This document shows, one piece after another, positions 7,405-10,012 of a DNA stretch of 10,012 nucleotides. Origin of the DNA: JAYODW01 sp038116745 (GTDB lineage Bacteria; Pseudomonadota; Gammaproteobacteria; Ga0077536); the NCBI GenBank assembly GCA_038116745.1, contig JAYODW010000076.1:1-10012 (forward strand), given 5' to 3'. A program made the position numbers and the translations under genes. How positions within the stretch are numbered: position 1 is the stretch's first letter; every line of letters begins with the position of its first letter. Below the pieces are notes generated by a model. The model was not told the origin of the DNA. It worked only from the letters and a program-made list of their open reading frames with translations, and searched no databases.

Positions 7405-8434
7405 ATGCGAAGTGAGGCATCACTTCGCGAGCGAACAATTCGACAGACCGCATGGCATCCGGGCCGCTGATCCCGGGTAGGTGCATCCAACAGACCACCT
7501 CCGTGGGGTTAACTGCTTTTTGATAAAGCTTGAGCTGCTCGACCGCGAACTCAGGGTCCCCGATGATGTAGCGGTTCTTGAAGTTCTCGAATCCGACCTG
7601 TGTTTTGTCGGTGATGACCGATCCGTCTGCTGATTTGAGCGTCCGTTCCCCGGCTGCGGATGCAGCGCCATACAGCTCCGTGAAGAGGTAATTCAAAGCC
7701 GGTGCTGCGACGGACTCCGCTTTTTCTTTCGTCTCAGCGATAAATACAGAGCGCATGATGGGCCTTTCTGGAATCGTCCAACCCAGCCGAGCGGCTTCGG
7801 CTTCGTAGGGCTCGTAATGCTCCGTAAGCTCTTCCGGTCCGTGTCTGGGAGACATGATCTGAATAGCCTTGCGGCGGGCTGCCCGTCGGAGTGAAGCTCT
7901 GGCGGATACCCCGTACCAGATCGGCGGATGGGGAGATTGCGCAGGCTTCGGTGTGAGGCGTGTCTCGGGTACCTTGAAGAACTGCCCGTCGAAAGAAAAC
8001 GTGTCGGCCGTCCAGGCGAGTGTCATAAGGTCGAGCGCTTCCTCAAAGCGCCCGACTCGCTCCTCGCGCGGCACGCCATGCGCTTTGAACTCCGCTGCGA
8101 CATAGCCGGGCGCAACGCCGAAAACAAACCGCCCGCCGGACAGGTTATCGAGCACGGCGACATCCTCTGCCAGCTTCATTGGCGCATAGAGCGGCACAAG
8201 CAGAACCCCGGTCCCGATCCGCATGGTGCGCGTGACGGTCGCAGCTGCGGCACACGCTATCAACGGCCCCGGGCACAGCCCGTCTTTTTGCGCGTGGTGA
8301 GATACCTGAAAGCTCGAGCTATATCCGAGGTCCTCTGCCCGCGGCAGACAGTCAAGCATGTCTCGATAGGGTTGTTGCCAGGAAATACCGCTGCCTGGCG
8401 GAACCTGTAGCGAAAAAGTTAAACCGAATTTCAT
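7403..8434 (-). CDS. LLM-class (luciferase-like) flavin-dependent oxidoreductase
   Basis: This is a TIM-barrel FMN-dependent (possibly F420-dependent) oxidoreductase of the bacterial-luciferase-like family, usually soluble and using reduced flavin from a separate reductase. Diagnostic segments are the N-terminal MKFGLTFSL, the hydrophobic strand MRIGTGVLLVPL near 71-82, the NLSGGRFVFGVAPGY block near 97-111, and HPPIWYGVSA in the middle, where phosphate of flavin is commonly bound. The length of 343 is normal and no break is seen. The ATG at 8434 is preceded by GGGGTGAG, which overlaps the end of pxpA. The 4-nt gap implies translational coupling with pxpA. The substrate is unknown. The context suggests degradation of a cyclic amide or other nitrogenous compound, but that is inference. 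Confidence 0.88.
   Translation of the reverse strand: MKFGLTFSLQVPPGSGISWQQPYRDMLDCLPRAEDLGYSSSFQVSHHAQKDGLCPGPLIACAAAATVTRTMRIGTGVLLVPLYAPMKLAEDVAVLDNLSGGRFVFGVAPGYVAAEFKAHGVPREERVGRFEEALDLMTLAWTADTFSFDGQFFKVPETRLTPKPAQSPHPPIWYGVSARASLRRAARRKAIQIMSPRHGPEELTEHYEPYEAEAARLGWTIPERPIMRSVFIAETKEKAESVAAPALNYLFTELYGAASAAGERTLKSADGSVITDKTQVGFENFKNRYIIGDPEFAVEQLKLYQKAVNPTEVVCWMHLPGISGPDAMRSVELFAREVMPHFA
7407..7428. repeat. Perfect 9-bp inverted repeat in the last codons of the LLM gene
   Basis: GCGAAGTGA (7407-7415) and TCACTTCGC (7420-7428) form a perfect 9-bp stem with a 4-nt loop, within the codons for the C-terminal EVMPHFA. With the two neighbouring hairpins it makes a run of three stem-loops over 78 bases. 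This is probably part of the 3' end structure of the pxpA-LLM transcript. Confidence 0.5.
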
Positions 8435-8438
8435 ACGC

Positions 8439-9224
8439 TCACCCCGGCATCCCGGCTGCTCGATGCATCAGCGCTGCGATGCCGCAACCGATATCGTTCA
8501 GGGCCGCTCTGACCGCATCGCCTACGTCAGTAGCATTGGGGCCATCGCCGTGGATACAGAGACTTTCCGCATCAAGTGCGATGAGCGAACCGTCAATCGC
8601 TTCAACTTTGCCGGTTTCTACGTAACGACGCACCTGTGCCGCGGCGAATGCTGTGTCGGTCTCATGCTTGGCACGCTGCAACACCAGCGATCCATCCGGT
8701 GCGTACTGCAGGTCAGGATAAATTTCCCCCACCACCCGGATACCCTTAGCGCGTGCCGCGCGAGGCATCGCAGCGTCGGTTGGCGCCGGCCAGTAGAGCA
8801 TGGGCTGATCTGAGAGCAGCGCAATGGCGTCCGCGACGGCTTCTGCCAGTGCCTCATCGGTTCTCAGAACCGAGTAAAAGGCGCCGTGCGGCTTAACGTG
8901 ATGGAGTTTCATGCCGTGTATGTGTAGCGCCGCCTGTAAAGCACCCGTCTGATAAACCACATAAGCGTGCGCATCCTCGGGCGTGATGCTCATAGCGCGG
9001 CGACCGAAACCCAGAAGATCCGGAAGTCCCGGGTGAGAACCGACCGCGACGCTGTGTTCTTTGGCCAGCGCTACCGTTTTCAGCATGGTGACCGGGTCAC
9101 TCGCATGGAAGCCGCAGGCAACGTTGGCCGTGGTAATCCGCGGCATCATGCCGACGTCATCTCCCATGTTCCAGTTGCCGAAGCTTTCTCCCATATCACA
9201 GTTGATATCAATCGATGTCAGCAT
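8439..9224 (-). CDS. pxpA: 5-oxoprolinase subunit A (LamB/YcsF family)
   Basis: PxpA is one component of the bacterial PxpABC 5-oxoprolinase, which opens pyroglutamate to glutamate with ATP. Clear family motifs are DINCDMGESFG (residues 6-16), ANVACGFHASDP (33-44), GSHPGLPDLLGFGRR (62-76) and KPHGAFY (111-117), together lining the putative metal/active site. I take the ATG at 9224, which gives 261 residues, the normal family length. An ideal Shine-Dalgarno, TAGGAGA, lies 7 nt upstream, and INCDMGES stands at the expected place. A longer reading to 9317 adds 31 residues that look non-homologous. pxpA is followed by the LLM gene after only 4 nt. pxpB and pxpC, usual neighbours in proteobacteria, are missing here. 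A related amidohydrolase-like role on another lactam is possible. Confidence 0.9.
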   Translation of the reverse strand: MLTSIDINCDMGESFGNWNMGDDVGMMPRITTANVACGFHASDPVTMLKTVALAKEHSVAVGSHPGLPDLLGFGRRAMSITPEDAHAYVVYQTGALQAALHIHGMKLHHVKPHGAFYSVLRTDEALAEAVADAIALLSDQPMLYWPAPTDAAMPRAARAKGIRVVGEIYPDLQYAPDGSLVLQRAKHETDTAFAAAQVRRYVETGKVEAIDGSLIALDAESLCIHGDGPNATDVGDAVRAALNDIGCGIAALMHRAAGMPG

Positions 9225-9231
9225 CTTGCTG

Positions 9232-9238
9232 TCTCCTA
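9232..9238 (-). promoter_or_regulatory. Shine-Dalgarno that fixes the pxpA start
   Basis: On the minus strand TAGGAGA stands 7 nt before the ATG at 9224. This is the strongest ribosome site in the window. It shows that translation starts there rather than at the upstream ATG at 9317 in the same frame. Confidence 0.8.
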
Positions 9239-9347
9239 GAGACCAGAACTGTCCGCAGTGTAACGTCCGTGAGGTCAGCTCAGCAGCCCAAAAGAGGCGG
9301 TTGCTGCTGTCAGGCATGCCGTCAGCGCTGTCCGGCGTCGAGTCAAT

Positions 9348-9376
9348 TTGACAGCCCCGGGGGGCAACCCGATAAT
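9348..9376 (+). promoter_or_regulatory. Sigma70 promoter of the tRNA-Arg gene
   Basis: A perfect -35 TTGACA (9348-9353) and a -10 GATAAT (9371-9376, 5 of 6) are separated by exactly 17 nt. The start site would be near 9383, giving a leader of about 60 nt before the tRNA. The bases after the -10 (CCGCTGCC) are GC-rich, a discriminator composition typical of stringently controlled stable-RNA promoters. The -35 overlaps an 11-bp palindrome, GTCAATTTGAC (9342-9352). Confidence 0.75.
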
Positions 9377-9441
9377 CCGCTGCCTGCTCAGCAGGGGTCC
9401 GATGCTCATATCTGTCGCAGCTCGACCCTGACGCCCATCAC

Positions 9442-9518
9442 GCGCCCGTAGCTCAGCTGGATAGAGTACCTGGCTACGAACCAGGGGGTCGGAGGTTCGA
9501 ATCCTTCCGGGCGCGCCA
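9442..9518 (+). tRNA. tRNA-Arg (anticodon ACG)
   Basis: A complete 77-nt cloverleaf is present. Acceptor GCGCCCG (9442-9448) pairs with CGGGCGC (9508-9514), followed by discriminator G and an encoded CCA (9516-9518). The D arm is GCTCAGCTGGATAGAGT. The anticodon stem CCTGG/CCAGG encloses CTACGAA with anticodon ACG at 9476-9478, read as ICG after deamination, for CGU/CGC/CGA. The T arm GGAGG-TTCGAAT-CCTTC contains one G-U wobble. Similarity to E. coli tRNA-Arg(ACG) is obvious in the D arm, anticodon loop and variable loop. Its 3' end appears to be an integration site, since an integrase gene ends 15 nt beyond. Confidence 0.97.
9478..9518 (+). other. Probable attL core in the tRNA-Arg 3' half
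   Basis: Elements with tyrosine recombinases commonly integrate in the 3' half of tRNA genes and restore the gene with their own copy of the sequence. Here the intact tRNA 3' end is followed at once by a convergent integrase gene. This fits attL with the element extending to the right beyond 10012. The second copy (attR) is not in the window, so the exact core cannot be set. The limits given are only from the anticodon loop to the CCA. Confidence 0.5.
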
Positions 9519-10012
9519 ACTACCGCTTCAAAATCAAACCGTTGCTGCTGCCGACAGAAATCCGCTCTGTTTCAGCAGAGCGAGTGCCGGACTTTTGCCG
9601 GACTTGTCGTCGCAGACGCGGTTAGCCGCCTCAATCAGTTCCTCCAATTCTGGGGCGGAGTAATGAGTCGTGATGTCGCCGTTACGGTGGCCTAACAACA
9701 CTTTTCGAGTTTCTAAAGGAACACCTGCAGCGCGCAAGCGGCGACCAAATGTGTGTTTAAGATCGTGAATGCGAACCTGCGGCAGTCCAACCGCTTTCCG
9801 GATTCGTTTCCATGCGCTGTTATCAAGGTTTTTCACTGGGCACCCGCGGTATGCAAAAACGAACTCGCTATGGTCTCCACGCACTTGTTCGATTACGGAA
9901 CGAGCGACGTTATTGAGGACCACGACGCGATCTTCCGCGTTCTTGACGTGCGTACTCGGAATGACAAACACGCTTGTGTTCAGCTCAGGAATTTTCGCCT
10001 CCCATTCCCACC
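9519..10012. mobile_element. Left edge of an element integrated at tRNA-Arg
   Basis: This begins right after the tRNA CCA and contains only the 3' part of the integrase gene before the window ends. The integrase reads toward the tRNA, as is normal for a gene at the att-proximal end of phages and genomic islands. Size, cargo and whether the element is intact cannot be judged from here. Confidence 0.6.
9534..10012 (-). CDS. Tyrosine recombinase/integrase, C-terminal part, cut by window end
   Basis: This is the catalytic C-terminal half of a phage/island-type tyrosine integrase, which would carry out recombination at the tRNA-Arg att site. The frame stays open through 10012, reading WEWEAKIPELNTS before VFVIPSTHVKN. 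The GTG at 9971 is therefore internal and the protein continues outside the window. Visible elements are the beta-hairpin region VKNAEDRVVVLN, the box II segment VRIHDLKHTFGRRLRAAGV, KVLLGHRNGDITTHYS with the conserved LLGH, and the nucleophile tyrosine in HYS. Box II has HDLKHT where many integrases have HDLRHT. From memory this K occurs in a subgroup of proteobacterial integrases with the same HTFGRRLRAAGV block, so it need not be inactivating. The box I arginine lies beyond the window. Confidence 0.9.
   Translation of the reverse strand, partial: WEWEAKIPELNTSVFVIPSTHVKNAEDRVVVLNNVARSVIEQVRGDHSEFVFAYRGCPVKNLDNSAWKRIRKAVGLPQVRIHDLKHTFGRRLRAAGVPLETRKVLLGHRNGDITTHYSAPELEELIEAANRVCDDKSGKSPALALLKQSGFLSAAATV

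Noticed and set aside
7928..8410. 160-codon open frame on the plus strand
   Set aside because: It lies wholly antisense to the well-supported LLM oxidoreductase gene and has no recognisable motif or ribosome site.
9225..9317. 31-residue N-terminal extension of PxpA starting at ATG 9317
   Set aside because: The added residues show no family resemblance. The ATG at 9224 has an ideal Shine-Dalgarno 7 nt upstream and gives the usual length and N-terminus.

Overview
The window looks like a proteobacterial chromosome segment, most likely gamma- or betaproteobacterial. The main grounds are an E. coli-like tRNA-Arg(ACG) with encoded CCA, sigma70-type promoters, Shine-Dalgarno starts, and the gene families present. 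It is mostly ordinary metabolic chromosome, bounded on the left by insertion-sequence debris and on the right by the edge of an integrated element.

Left edge (1 to about 600): remnants of IS3-family elements. They comprise the 3' third of an orfB transposase, two direct, roughly 70% similar right-end-like sequences (about 19-57 and 290-330), and the first 36 codons of an orfA ending in a stop. None is intact.

613-5468, all minus strand: a three-gene operon. The first gene encodes a GltD-like FAD/NAD(P) oxidoreductase with extra C-terminal [4Fe-4S] domains. It is followed by a fused gamma-alpha subunit and a beta subunit of a 2-oxoacid:acceptor oxidoreductase (KorAB type). Together they could form a self-contained 2-oxoacid:NAD(P)+ oxidoreductase in which the flavoprotein replaces soluble ferredoxin. 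A sigma70-like promoter lies at 5511-5539.

5699-7334, plus strand: a 160-residue protein of unknown function with an HECFH (HExxH) zinc-protease-like motif, then a zinc-dependent MDR alcohol dehydrogenase.

7351-7428: three strong hairpins in a row where the dehydrogenase gene converges with the next minus-strand gene.

7403-9224, minus strand: a two-gene unit, with pxpA (5-oxoprolinase subunit A, LamB/YcsF family) followed after 4 nt by a luciferase-like flavin oxidoreductase. pxpB and pxpC are absent.

Right edge: a tRNA-Arg(ACG) gene with a near-consensus promoter. Fifteen bases past its CCA begins the stop of a convergent tyrosine-recombinase gene that runs off the window. This is the usual left junction of an element integrated in the 3' end of a tRNA gene. 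The rest of the element, which may carry the more unusual cargo, lies beyond position 10012. I see no CRISPR array, riboswitch or rRNA, and no clear new defence system inside the window.
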